The position numbers and the translations under genes are program-made. The notes beneath the pieces are model-generated. The model saw only the letters and a list, made by a program, of their open reading frames with translations, had not been told where the DNA came from and did not search any database. From an uncultured Dysosmobacter sp. (GTDB lineage: Bacteria; Bacillota; Clostridia; Oscillospirales; Oscillospiraceae), in NCBI GenBank assembly GCA_947625655.1, contig CANQPD010000001.1, forward strand, positions 1 through 64,000: 64,000 nucleotides of DNA. Reading direction: 5' to 3'. Below, piece by piece: positions 14,083-22,600 of the stretch. The first letter of the stretch is position 1, and each line of letters opens with the position of its first letter.

Positions 14083-15651
14083 TCAGCCAACGAACTTCAT
14101 GCCGAAGTCGCTGCGGGTGACGGTGCTGTCAGCGGCCAGGGACTCGACCCACTCGCTGTAAGCCTCGCTCTTCAGATCGGAGACCACCTGGGCCTGCCAG
14201 CGGGGCAGATCCTCGCCCACAAAGTACATGACGTGGGCGCCGTACTGGGTCTCCACCACGCCGGTGTCGCCGGCCTTGCGGCTGGAATCGAAGCACCAGT
14301 CGTTGAAGGTCTCCACCATCTGGCCCTGATAGACCTGGGTGTACAGGCCGCCGTCGTACTTGGAGCCGTCTGTGGACTCCTGCATGGCCAGGGCGGCAAA
14401 GGAGTCCTCGGTGGCTTCGCCGGACTGCCACTGAGCCAGCAGCTCGTCGGCCTTGGCCTTGGCGTCAGCCTTCAGCTGGGCCTGTTCATCCTCATAGCCC
14501 TCGTCGTCCTCGGAGAGGGTGGCGGTGCCCAGGCTGACCAGGATGTGGCGGACATCGATGGTGTTGTACTCATCGCGGAAGCGGTCGTGGAACACGGCCA
14601 CGTAATAGGTGCTGCCGCTCTCCAGCACGGCGCTGTCGCCGGCCTTGCGGGCGTCGTCAAACACCCAGTCGCCCAGGGAAGAGCTGCTGTACGTGCCGGC
14701 GTCCAGATTGGAGTAGGTGGCCTTGTCATTGGCGTCAGCCAGGGCCTCCAGATCTCCGCCGGCCCGATAGGCGGCCAGCATCGCGTCAGCGGCTTCCTTG
14801 GCGGCCTCCTTGGCGGCGGCGGTCTCCTCCTCGGTGGGCTCCACGGTGTTGCCGTCGGCGTCCTCGGTGCTCTCGGCGGAGCCGGAGATGGAGACGTACT
14901 CGTAAGCGGCCTTGTCGTAGCTGTTGGGATCGGCGTTGTAGGCGTCGTTGATCTCCGCGTCGGTGTAGGTCAGGCTGTCGCTGTAGGCGGCGGTGTAGGC
15001 GTCGTACCGCAGCATCCGCATCAGGTGCTCTTCATAGACGCCCCGGCTCATAGTGGCGCCGAAACGGTTTTTCAGGTACTGGGAGACAGACAGGTTGCTG
15101 GCCTTGGCGGCGGATTCCAGAGCGGCGATGGAGTCGTCGTACTGGGCCTGCACGCCGGCGGGATAGGTGAAGCCCTCCGCCTCGGCGGCTTTCAGCGCGG
15201 CCTGGATGTCGGCCATCTGATCCAGCGCCTCGCCCAGGAAGTAATCGTACCAGGTCTCGCCCTCGGTGGCGCCGGTGAACATGGCGCCCATGGAGGAAAT
15301 GGTCTGATCCTTCAGGGAAGAAGAGGTGTCCAGACCGGCATAGCTGAGCATGCCGTACTGGTAGAGCTGGTTGACCAGATTCTGGTACGCATTCTGATAG
15401 TAGAAGTTCACCTCGGCGGCAGTATACTTTTCGCCGTCAATAGTGGCGGCGGTGGACATCTTGGGGATGACGTTGGAACGCCAAACCAGGGTGGCGACCA
15501 CCGCAATGGCAAAGATGACGCCGATCACGCCGTACAGGATGCTGGTCCGCTTTTCCTGCCTGCGCTGCTCCGCCTCGCGGGCGGTCTTGGGATCGATCCA
15601 GCCGGTGCTGGCCTGCTCCTGACGGTTCTGCTTTTCTCTAGATGCGCTCAT
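14083..15651 (-). CDS. membrane-anchored parvulin-type peptidyl-prolyl isomerase
   Basis: A 522-aa protein with a charged cytoplasmic start, one membrane helix (ILYGVIGVIFAIAVVATLVW, about 38-57) and an extracellular chaperone region. The parvulin motif is DVRHILVSLGTAT (about 378), followed by a Gly-rich core (SKYDGGLYTQVYQGQMVETFNDW) and ending GAHVMYFVGEDL. PrsA/SurA-type foldases assist folding of exported proteins. It uses an uncleaved anchor instead of the lipobox of PrsA. An acidic Ala/Glu/Asp segment interrupts the middle. It stands alone, closed by the terminator at 14029. Confidence 0.85.
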   Translation of the reverse strand: MSASREKQNRQEQASTGWIDPKTAREAEQRRQEKRTSILYGVIGVIFAIAVVATLVWRSNVIPKMSTAATIDGEKYTAAEVNFYYQNAYQNLVNQLYQYGMLSYAGLDTSSSLKDQTISSMGAMFTGATEGETWYDYFLGEALDQMADIQAALKAAEAEGFTYPAGVQAQYDDSIAALESAAKASNLSVSQYLKNRFGATMSRGVYEEHLMRMLRYDAYTAAYSDSLTYTDAEINDAYNADPNSYDKAAYEYVSISGSAESTEDADGNTVEPTEEETAAAKEAAKEAADAMLAAYRAGGDLEALADANDKATYSNLDAGTYSSSSLGDWVFDDARKAGDSAVLESGSTYYVAVFHDRFRDEYNTIDVRHILVSLGTATLSEDDEGYEDEQAQLKADAKAKADELLAQWQSGEATEDSFAALAMQESTDGSKYDGGLYTQVYQGQMVETFNDWCFDSSRKAGDTGVVETQYGAHVMYFVGEDLPRWQAQVVSDLKSEAYSEWVESLAADSTVTRSDFGMKFVG

Positions 15652-15792
15652 TTGTATTCAGTCCTCTCAAATATTCAAGTGCAAGTATTGCAATTTAACG
15701 CACTTTGCTATTATACCGAATCTCGGCACAATGTGCAAGGGGGAAAATCCAAATAGGATTTAAAAATGATTTCCTGAAAATCAGCTGAAAAA

Positions 15793-15815
15793 CGGAACAG
15801 GGCGGCCCTGTTCCG
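15793..15815 (-). terminator. terminator of the 6S-like RNA
   Basis: CGGAACAGGGC and GCCCTGTTCCG pair perfectly around one base. On the minus strand they are followed by TTTTTC. Confidence 0.8.
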
Positions 15816-15830
15816 AACAATTCAAAAAAA

Positions 15831-16028
15831 CGTGCCCCGCAGCGGCCGTGTAGACCTCGTTATAACCTGCACCTTTACGGACAGGTGGGTTGCCTCCAAC
15901 GCGCTTTATCGCTTCCAACTTCCAGCCGCAGACGGCAGCCGGGAGGCCTGCGAACCACGCGCTGATCCGGCATCCCGTATAACGAAATGTGGGTTAAAAA
16001 AAGATCTATCACGAACCCCGCAGGGCAC
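15831..16028 (-). ncRNA. ssrS: 6S RNA (SsrS) candidate
   Basis: A ~198-nt gene-free minus-strand segment closes on itself: the 5' end GTGCCCTGCGG (16028-16018) pairs base by base, with G-U pairs, with the 3' end CTGCGGGGCAC (15841-15831). Next to the closing stem is GGTTCGTG, then a T-rich stretch and AACCCACATTTCGTTA, wording I associate with Firmicutes 6S RNAs. The 3' half has GTTATAACGAGG opposite. A T-tailed terminator follows. 6S RNA mimics an open promoter and holds sigma-A RNA polymerase. The call rests on structure and remembered motifs, not on a covariance search. Confidence 0.65.
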
Positions 16029-16049
16029 TTTTCAGTTGAGTGGACCGGC

Positions 16050-16340
16050 TTACTCGCCGGCTTCGTCGCTGAACAGGGCCTCCATAAACAGTTCGTACAC
16101 CGTGTCCAGCTCTTCGTCGGAATCCAGGGTGGAGAGGAGATCCTCGCCGTCCTCGTGAATGACCTTCAGGATCACAAGGCCGTTGTCGGGGTCGTCCTCG
16201 TTTTCCCCCTCGGTCTCGGCGGGGAAAAAGGCCTGGTACATCTGGCCGTTATATTCCAGCGCGTCCACGAACTCCAGGACGATCTCGTTGCCCTCGTCGT
16301 CCGTGACGGTGATAAAGGTGGGGCCGAATTCTTCGCTCAT
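16050..16340 (-). CDS. DUF1292 family protein
   Basis: A 96-aa, very acidic protein starting MSEEFGPTFITVTDDEGNEI. It matches the DUF1292 (YrzB-like) layout, a small beta-rich protein with many Asp/Glu and the core YNGQMYQAFFPAE. The function of the family is unknown. In many Firmicutes it lies near genes for RNA handling. Here it is directly upstream of the 6S-like RNA on the same strand. AAGGAGG precedes the ATG. Confidence 0.8.
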   Translation of the reverse strand: MSEEFGPTFITVTDDEGNEIVLEFVDALEYNGQMYQAFFPAETEGENEDDPDNGLVILKVIHEDGEDLLSTLDSDEELDTVYELFMEALFSDEAGE

Positions 16341-16631
16341 CGGAGGGCCTCCTTTTCTTTGGCTGAGGTCATTTTACATGAAATTGAACAGGATTGCAAG
16401 GGGGGAAGTGGTGAAAAAGATGAAAAGACGGTCGGCTGGGCAGAAATTATCCTGCCCAAAAATAAAAAAACGATGCAAAACGGGAACTTTTTTTCGAGAA
16501 AATGCGACTTTTTCAATATTGACACGGGATGGTACAATAGATAAGTACTATGGTGCATTACAGACTTTTGCCGCCGGGACAAGCCGCCGGCAGAGGATCA
16601 CGCTATTATTGCGAAAAGGAGGTACCCTGCC

Positions 16632-19316
16632 TTGGAAAACGAGAGAAGGCAGCCGGCCCGCCGGGAGCCCAAAGCCCGCAAACGCGGCGGAGGGGCTGTG
16701 CGGAAGGTATTTTTTACACTGGGGACCCTGGTGCTGATCGGCATTTGCACGGCGGCGATGATCGGGGGCATTTTCCTGAAGTATGTGGAGACGACGCTGA
16801 CTCCCACGCTCCAGGTCAACGCGGACGACTATACCATGAATCTCAGCTCCTTTATCTATTATCAGGACAAGGAGACGGGGGAGTGGGTGGAATTCCAGAC
16901 CGTCCACGGGCTGGAAAACCGCATCTGGGTGGACATCGAGGATGTGCCCGACGCCCTGTGGCAGGCGGTGGTGGCCATTGAGGACCAGCGCTTTTTCGAG
17001 CACAACGGCGTGGACTGGCAGCGGACGATCATGGCGACCCTGAACATGTTCACAAACAAGGATACCTTCGGCGGCTCCACCATCACCCAGCAGATGCTGA
17101 AGAACATGACCCACGATGACGACCCTTACGTCAACCGCAAGGTGCGGGAGATCTTCCGGGCCCTGGAGTTCGAGAAGAATTACACAAAGAAAGAGATCCT
17201 GGAGCTGTATTTGAACTTTATCTATCTGGGCGGCAACTGCTACGGCGTTCAGACGGCGGCGGAGTATTATTTCGGCAAGGATGTCAGTGAGCTGGACGCG
17301 GCGGAGTGCGCGTCCCTGATCGCCATTACCAACAACCCCTCGGCGTATAATCCGCTGCGGGACGCTGTATTCACCAGCGACGACGGCACGACCACCACCC
17401 CGCGGGAGCTGAATAAGAGGCGCCAGGAAAATATCCTGAAAAAAATGTCCGAGGTAAAGGGCCCCGCGACGCTGGATGATTTTAACAGCGACCCGGAGAC
17501 GTGGAATTACTATCTCACGGAGGAGGAAAAGGAGGCCGCCCAGAACGAGATCCTGCAGTTTACCGACGGCTCCACCTCCGCCGACGACATCGTGGAAAAG
17601 GCTGTGGGCGGAATCGAGATCAACAGCTGGTTCACCGACCAGGTGATCCGGGACGTCACCGCCGACCTGATGGCGGAGTACGGCTATACCACCGAGGAGG
17701 CGGAGGCCAGGCTCTACAACAGCGGCTACCACATCTACACCACCCTGGACCCGGATATCCAGAAGATCGCGGAGGACGTCTATGTGGACCGGGGCAGCCT
17801 GAACAACCTCACCAGCCGGGACGGGCAGCTTATCCGCTCCGGCATCACCGTGATGGATCCCTACACCGGCAACATCGTGGCCATGGTGGGCGACATGGGC
17901 GAGAAGGACGGCAACCTGCTGTGGAACTACGCCACGGACAAGCACCAGGTGGGCTCCTCCATGAAGCCCCTGACGGCCTACGCGCCGGCCATCGACTCCG
18001 GCGCGGTGACGCCCGGCAGTACCTTTGACGATTACCCCGTTGAGCTGATGAACGGCAATTACTGGCCCAAGAACTCGCCCCCGAGATACCGGGGCTTCAC
18101 CACGGTGGCCTCCGGTCTCCAGCACTCCATCAACACCATCGCCGTCCAGACCCTGATGGCCGGCGGGGTGCAGGAGGCCTACGAGTTCGCCACGGAAAAG
18201 CTGATGCTGGATCTGGAGCCGGAGGATATGGACCGCAGCCCCCTGGGCATGGGCGGCCTGCACCGGGGCCTCAGCACTGTGGAAATGGCGGCGGCCTACA
18301 GCTGCTTTGCCAACAACGGCGTCTATAATTCCCCCAAGACCTATCTGCGGGTCACGAAGGTGGACGCCGACGGCAACGAGACGGTGGTGCTGGAAAACGA
18401 GGGCGAAAGCCACGTGGCCATGAAGGAGACCACCGCCTACCTGATGACCAAGATGCTCACCAACGCGGTGAACGCCGGCACCGGCACCCAGGCCAAGTTC
18501 AGCGGCATGACCATCGCCGGCAAGACCGGCACCACCAGCGACAACTACGACCGCTATTTTGTGGGCTACACGCCCTATTATGTGGCGGCGGTGTGGACAG
18601 GCTATAAGTCCAATGCCCGGATCAGCTACTCCGGCGGCAACCCGGCCATCACGCTTTGGAAAAAGGTGATGCAGGAGGTCCACGCGGACCTGCCCAACAA
18701 GAGCTTTTCCAAGCCCGCCAGCGGGCTGGAGACCGTGACGCTCTGCGCGGACAGCGGGCTGCTGGCTACAGACGCCTGCCGGGCGGATGTGCGGGGCAGC
18801 AGGGCCGTCCAGGTGGAGATCGCCGCCGGTACGGCGCCCACGGAGCAATGCACCCTTCACACCATGGTGGACTACTGCTCCGACGGCCAGTGCCTGGCCA
18901 CGGAATCCTGCCCGGAGAGCTCTGTGAAGCAGGTGGCGGTCCTGGATCATGTCCGTGAAAACTATGGCGCCAATGTCAAGGCGGAGGACGACCCCTATCT
19001 GCTGATCAACATGCAGAAGGCCATCGGCCTGGCGCCCACCGTCGGCGAGGACGGCTCGGAGACCTATCCGGAGGTCATCGGCTGTCCCGTCCACACGGGC
19101 CTGCCGGTGGAGGATCCCGAAAATCCGGATGACCCCGGCGTCGATCCCTCCGACCCCAACTATAATCCGCCGTCGCCCGGCGAAGAGGGCGGAGAGGGGA
19201 CAGGGGATGCCCCTGTCACGCCGGAAGAGCCAGGCGAGCCGGACCCCACGGATCCCAGCGGCGGATTTGGAGACGCCGGAGGAGACTGGTGGAGCGGTTT
19301 TTGGAATGATAATTAG
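16632..19316 (+). CDS. class A penicillin-binding protein (transglycosylase/transpeptidase)
   Basis: An 894-aa protein from a TTG start (AAAAGGAGG upstream). It has a short basic cytoplasmic tail, a membrane helix (about 27-50), a GT51 domain (EDQRFFEHNGVDWQRTI, GGSTITQQMLKN, RKVREIFRALEFEKNYTK) and a transpeptidase domain with S-x-x-K in GSSMKPL (about 440), S-x-N in HSINTIA and KTGTTSDNYD (about 625-640). It polymerises and cross-links peptidoglycan outside the membrane. The C-terminus is a long Pro/Asp/Gly-rich tail (NPDDPGVDPSDPNYNPPSPG). It is followed by a repeat element that supplies its terminator. Confidence 0.93.
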   Translation: MENERRQPARREPKARKRGGGAVRKVFFTLGTLVLIGICTAAMIGGIFLKYVETTLTPTLQVNADDYTMNLSSFIYYQDKETGEWVEFQTVHGLENRIWVDIEDVPDALWQAVVAIEDQRFFEHNGVDWQRTIMATLNMFTNKDTFGGSTITQQMLKNMTHDDDPYVNRKVREIFRALEFEKNYTKKEILELYLNFIYLGGNCYGVQTAAEYYFGKDVSELDAAECASLIAITNNPSAYNPLRDAVFTSDDGTTTTPRELNKRRQENILKKMSEVKGPATLDDFNSDPETWNYYLTEEEKEAAQNEILQFTDGSTSADDIVEKAVGGIEINSWFTDQVIRDVTADLMAEYGYTTEEAEARLYNSGYHIYTTLDPDIQKIAEDVYVDRGSLNNLTSRDGQLIRSGITVMDPYTGNIVAMVGDMGEKDGNLLWNYATDKHQVGSSMKPLTAYAPAIDSGAVTPGSTFDDYPVELMNGNYWPKNSPPRYRGFTTVASGLQHSINTIAVQTLMAGGVQEAYEFATEKLMLDLEPEDMDRSPLGMGGLHRGLSTVEMAAAYSCFANNGVYNSPKTYLRVTKVDADGNETVVLENEGESHVAMKETTAYLMTKMLTNAVNAGTGTQAKFSGMTIAGKTGTTSDNYDRYFVGYTPYYVAAVWTGYKSNARISYSGGNPAITLWKKVMQEVHADLPNKSFSKPASGLETVTLCADSGLLATDACRADVRGSRAVQVEIAAGTAPTEQCTLHTMVDYCSDGQCLATESCPESSVKQVAVLDHVRENYGANVKAEDDPYLLINMQKAIGLAPTVGEDGSETYPEVIGCPVHTGLPVEDPENPDDPGVDPSDPNYNPPSPGEEGGEGTGDAPVTPEEPGEPDPTDPSGGFGDAGGDWWSGFWNDN

Positions 19317-19321
19317 CTTTC

Positions 19322-19572
19322 AGCCCGCCCAAAAAGTCCTTTGGACTTTTTGGGCGGGCTTCACAATGCCTTGCTTTTTAGGGCTGCGGAGCAGCCAAAA
19401 AGCAGCCGCTTCGCGGCGCAAAGGGCTGTGATAGCAGCCCTTTTGCAGGTTTTTGAGCCAACGCGAAGGGACTCCCGTTCCCTCGTACTCCTCTTGCTTT
19501 TTCCTGCCCTCTCTTTTCCGTCAGGTTTTTCGACAAGCCGAAAGCGCCGGGAGCGACAGCTCCCGGCGCTTT
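19322..19572 (-). repeat. terminator-associated repeat element, copy D (inverted)
   Basis: Copy of a ~220-bp intergenic element also found at 39.7, 54.7 and 60.8 kb, here in reverse orientation. Its terminal hairpin (19322-19360, an 18-bp stem with AAAAAGTCC/GGACTTTTT as inner part and GCCCGCCC/GGGCGGGC as outer part) serves as PBP terminator. A 14-bp terminator hairpin (19541-19572) flanks the other end. Only one flanking hairpin copy is present here, unlike the other three copies. Confidence 0.75.
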
Positions 19573-19712
19573 TTCTCGCGGCGGAAATGTTATGCGGATG
19601 AGCAAAGCCGTGGCAAAATGGCGGAATCGATCAGGCGGAATGTGAGCACGGCGCCGCGGGCGGCCCGGGACACCGTCCGGCGGCGGCCCTGCCGCTTGTG
19701 GGATGGACCGGG

Positions 19713-21434
19713 TCAAAGGCCGCGGATCTGGTTTTGGATCAGGGTGCCCACGGTGTCCGCGAACTGGTCCAGGGAGCGGATGCGGGCGAAGTCCCGGCCG
19801 TAGATGGTGTGGGCGGCGGGGATGTCCTCGTCATTGCCGGTGAAGACGCAGATGACGGAGACCTCCTGACGCAGCAGGGCGCGGACCTCCCGGGCGGTGT
19901 TTTCGATCCCGTTCTGGGCGGCGTAGTCCAGCAGGGAATCGCCCTGGACCAGCTTCGCCACGTCGTTGGGCTTGGCGTCGGAGAGCAGGATGACGATGCG
20001 GTGCTCGCAGGGGGAGTCCCCCAGCCCCTGGCCCAGGGCCCGGATGGCCAGGCCGTCCCGGTTGCAGCCGGTGGTGAAATAGTGGAAGACGCGGTCGTTT
20101 TTGTCCGTCTCGCTGTAGTCCCGGTAGCGGGTCACAATGGTATAGCCGCTGAGGGAGCAGAAGGAGGACACCCGCACCGGGATGCCGCAGCGGGTCAGGC
20201 TCTCGGCGATCATATAGCCCTGGGCCGCCACCGCCGCCTGGCGGTCCGTCTGGGAGGTGGAGCCGTCCAGCAGCAGGTCCACGCTGATGTCGCCGGGGTC
20301 TGTCCGCAGGACCCGGGTGAATACCTTGTCATCGTCCAGATACAGCCCCCGCCAGACGCGGCTGGCGTCCAGCTGGCCGGAGGCGGAGCGCACCACCGTG
20401 GGCTGCGGATAGGCCAGCATGGCGTTGCGGATGCGGGCGGTGAGCCGCAGGATGCTGTTCCGGTGGCGCACCGCGTCGGCCTCGTAGGCCTCCCGGTTGT
20501 GTGCCATCTGGTTCAGGGCCGACTTGCGCTGGGCGGCGGCGTAGCCCTTGACGCGGGGATCCAGGGTGTCGTCCCCCCGGGCGTAGTAGAGATGGCAGCC
20601 CTTGTGGTCGTCCGCGCACAGGGCCTGTTCCAGCTCCTGGAGCTGCTGGGCGCCGAAGAGGGGCGGGCCGAAGACGCTTTGGACATAGGTCCGCAGGGCG
20701 GCCTCGCTCTGGGCGGCATTCAGGTCCGTCAGGCGGCGCTGGGGCGGGACCACCTCTCTGCCGCCGCCCTGACCGGAGACGGTGTGTTCCCCGAAGCCGT
20801 AGGCAAAGCCCCGGACGGGGGGCAACTCCGCGCTGCCCTTCCGGCGGCGTCCGAAGAGGAAGCGGTGCTTCTTCTCTTTGGCCTCGGCGGCCTGGGTCTC
20901 GCCGGGAATGAAGCCGAAGGAGGCGCGCAGGGCGCCCAGGATCCGCGCCGCCAGGGCGGGGCCGTCCAGGTCGCCGGGGAGCTCCAGGGCGTCCAGCAGC
21001 TTTTGCTCCCCGGGGCGCAGGCGGGGCTCCTCTCCCAGGGCGCGGCGGAAGTGGGCGCTCTCCACGATGTTCAGAATCTGGTCGCTGGTGTGGCCCAGGG
21101 CCAGGACCCGCCTGGCGTAGCTCCGCCGCAGGGACGGCAGCGCCGGGCGGCGGGGGGACTCCCGGAGGAACACGGCGTTTTCCAGGGCCAGCCAGGCCAG
21201 CTCTTCATAGAGGGCCTGATCCTTGCAGCCCTGGAAGCTCTCCAGCAGGCCGTCCACCGTCTCCTGGCCGTAGTTCTTCCGGACGGCGCCGATGATGCTG
21301 TTCCAGTACAGGTCCGCCCGGCCGTCCTCGTCGTAGGCCTTGAAGTCCGGCTCAAAGCCGTAATCCCCGGCGGCGTTCCAGATCAGGTTCCGGGCCCGGC
21401 GCTTTTCACTGTCCGGTATCTCGATCAGGTCCAT
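19713..21434 (-). CDS. VWA-domain protein, partner of the MoxR ATPase
   Basis: A 573-aa soluble protein. The C-terminal VWA domain has the metal site DLLLDGSTSQTDRQ (a D-G-S-T-S form of D-x-S-x-S), then TTGCNRDGLAIRALG and IVILLSDAKPND. The N-terminal half is helical, like NorD/CbbO-type proteins. Such VWA proteins work with AAA+ MoxR/NorQ ATPases to insert metal or remodel a target enzyme. Its start overlaps the stop of the ATPase gene, so they form one unit. The target is not evident from neighbours. Confidence 0.8.
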   Translation of the reverse strand: MDLIEIPDSEKRRARNLIWNAAGDYGFEPDFKAYDEDGRADLYWNSIIGAVRKNYGQETVDGLLESFQGCKDQALYEELAWLALENAVFLRESPRRPALPSLRRSYARRVLALGHTSDQILNIVESAHFRRALGEEPRLRPGEQKLLDALELPGDLDGPALAARILGALRASFGFIPGETQAAEAKEKKHRFLFGRRRKGSAELPPVRGFAYGFGEHTVSGQGGGREVVPPQRRLTDLNAAQSEAALRTYVQSVFGPPLFGAQQLQELEQALCADDHKGCHLYYARGDDTLDPRVKGYAAAQRKSALNQMAHNREAYEADAVRHRNSILRLTARIRNAMLAYPQPTVVRSASGQLDASRVWRGLYLDDDKVFTRVLRTDPGDISVDLLLDGSTSQTDRQAAVAAQGYMIAESLTRCGIPVRVSSFCSLSGYTIVTRYRDYSETDKNDRVFHYFTTGCNRDGLAIRALGQGLGDSPCEHRIVILLSDAKPNDVAKLVQGDSLLDYAAQNGIENTAREVRALLRQEVSVICVFTGNDEDIPAAHTIYGRDFARIRSLDQFADTVGTLIQNQIRGL

Positions 21435-22345
21435 CAGGCAAACACATCCTCAAAGCGGATCTCGTCCGGCAGACGGGTGCGGATGACGTCCGTCACCAGC
21501 TGGCGCTCAAAGCTGTCGAAGGACTTGTTGACAAGGCCCAGCTCCAGGGCCCGGTTGCCCTCCAGCCCCGCGCGCATCAAGCGCACGGCGGCCAGCAGGC
21601 CCCGGAGGTCCAGAGGCTTGGTGGAAAGCTCGCCGCCGTCGCACTTGCGCTGGATATCCTGGAACAGTCCGGCGAACTGGTCGGCGTAGGCGGGGCGCAG
21701 GCCGGGGAACTCCCGGGTCAGCAGCTTCACCAGCCCCTCGGTGGAGATGGCGGGCATGTCGATGACCACAAAGCGGGAGGCCAGGGCCTCGTTCAGCTCC
21801 CGGGTGCCGGCGTAGCCGTAGTTCATGGTGGCGATGAAGCGGGTGGCGTCGTGGAGGGTGATGCGGTCGTAGCCGGGCATGTCGATGCTGCGGCGGAAGT
21901 CCAGCGTGGCGTGGAGCACCGCCAGGGATTCGTTCTTCGCCATGTTGATCTCGTCCAGGATGCCGAAGCCCCCCTCCTCGGCGCAGCGGTAGATGGGGCC
22001 CTTCCGCAATGAGACGGCGCCCTCGGCGAAGGTATCGGTGCCAAGCAATGTGGCGGCGTCGGTGTTGATGTAAAAGGATACGTCCCAGCTGGGGCGGGCG
22101 AAGACGGCGGCCAGGTTTTCCGCCAGCACGTTCTTGCCGGTGGCCTTGGGGCCTACCAGCAGCAGATTTTCGCCGCAGAGCAGGGCGGTGGCCGCCTCCT
22201 CCCAGATGTCCTTGCCGTAATAGAGATACCGGGGCTCGGGGATGCGGCGGCGCAGGGCCCCCTCCGCCGGGAATTTGGTCCGGAAGGCCTCAAGCTCTTT
22301 TATGATTCTGGGGCTGACGCCCTCGCTGCGCAGGAAGTCCAGCAT
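21434..22345 (-). CDS. MoxR/NorQ-type AAA+ ATPase
   Basis: A 303-aa protein from the ATG at 22345 (GGAGGAG upstream), chosen over in-frame starts in the structured leader. Walker A is LLVGPKATGKN, Walker B GGFGILDEINMAK, with sensor 1 in FIATMNYGYAG and the arginine-finger region ALASRFVVIDMP. It belongs to the group of ATPases that pair with VWA proteins (CbbQ/NorQ style) as chaperones for metal-enzyme activation. A single-nucleotide overlap links it to the VWA gene. Confidence 0.87.
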   Translation of the reverse strand: MLDFLRSEGVSPRIIKELEAFRTKFPAEGALRRRIPEPRYLYYGKDIWEEAATALLCGENLLLVGPKATGKNVLAENLAAVFARPSWDVSFYINTDAATLLGTDTFAEGAVSLRKGPIYRCAEEGGFGILDEINMAKNESLAVLHATLDFRRSIDMPGYDRITLHDATRFIATMNYGYAGTRELNEALASRFVVIDMPAISTEGLVKLLTREFPGLRPAYADQFAGLFQDIQRKCDGGELSTKPLDLRGLLAAVRLMRAGLEGNRALELGLVNKSFDSFERQLVTDVIRTRLPDEIRFEDVFA

Positions 22346-22540
22346 ATGATCTCCTCCATTTCTTACCCACAGCGGACAAGGGGCAACACGGTTTTTCGGG
22401 GCATCTTGAGCATCTGGCGGTGTTATCCTCGTTGCCGCCCGCCAAGGACGATGACGCCGCCAGCGTTGATTTTGGCCGCTGGCAGGCGTGCTGCCCTTTG
22501 TCCCCTGAGGGTACAGCTCCATCATACCACCTTTCCGGAA
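22346..22540 (-). ncRNA. structured leader of the MoxR/VWA operon, class unknown
   Basis: Minus-strand RNA upstream of the ATPase gene can close a 17-bp helix: GGACAAAGGGCAGCACG (22503-22487) with CGTGTTGCCCCTTGTCC (22390-22374), one A-C mismatch at most. Inside is a second stem GCCAGCG/CGCTGGC and further GC-rich pairs, so the whole ~130 nt folds as a multi-branch structure ending 28 nt before the start codon. This looks like a riboswitch or protein-binding leader. I could not match it to a known class. Confidence 0.5.
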
Positions 22541-22548
22541 AATGACAA

Positions 22549-22574
22549 GCGCCCGGAGCATATTCTCCGGGCGC
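22549..22574 (-). terminator. terminator after the anti-sigma gene
   Basis: GCGCCCGGAG/CTCCGGGCGC with a 6-nt loop, followed on the minus strand by TTGTCATTTTCC, 27 bp after the stop at 22601. Confidence 0.75.
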
Positions 22575-22600
22575 CTGGGGCGTTAAGATGCGTTAAGGTT

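Noticed and set aside
22346-22540. MoxR/VWA leader as a NiCo (czcD) or cobalamin riboswitch
   Set aside because: Some GC-rich words looked similar, but the conserved junction bases of those classes could not be placed.
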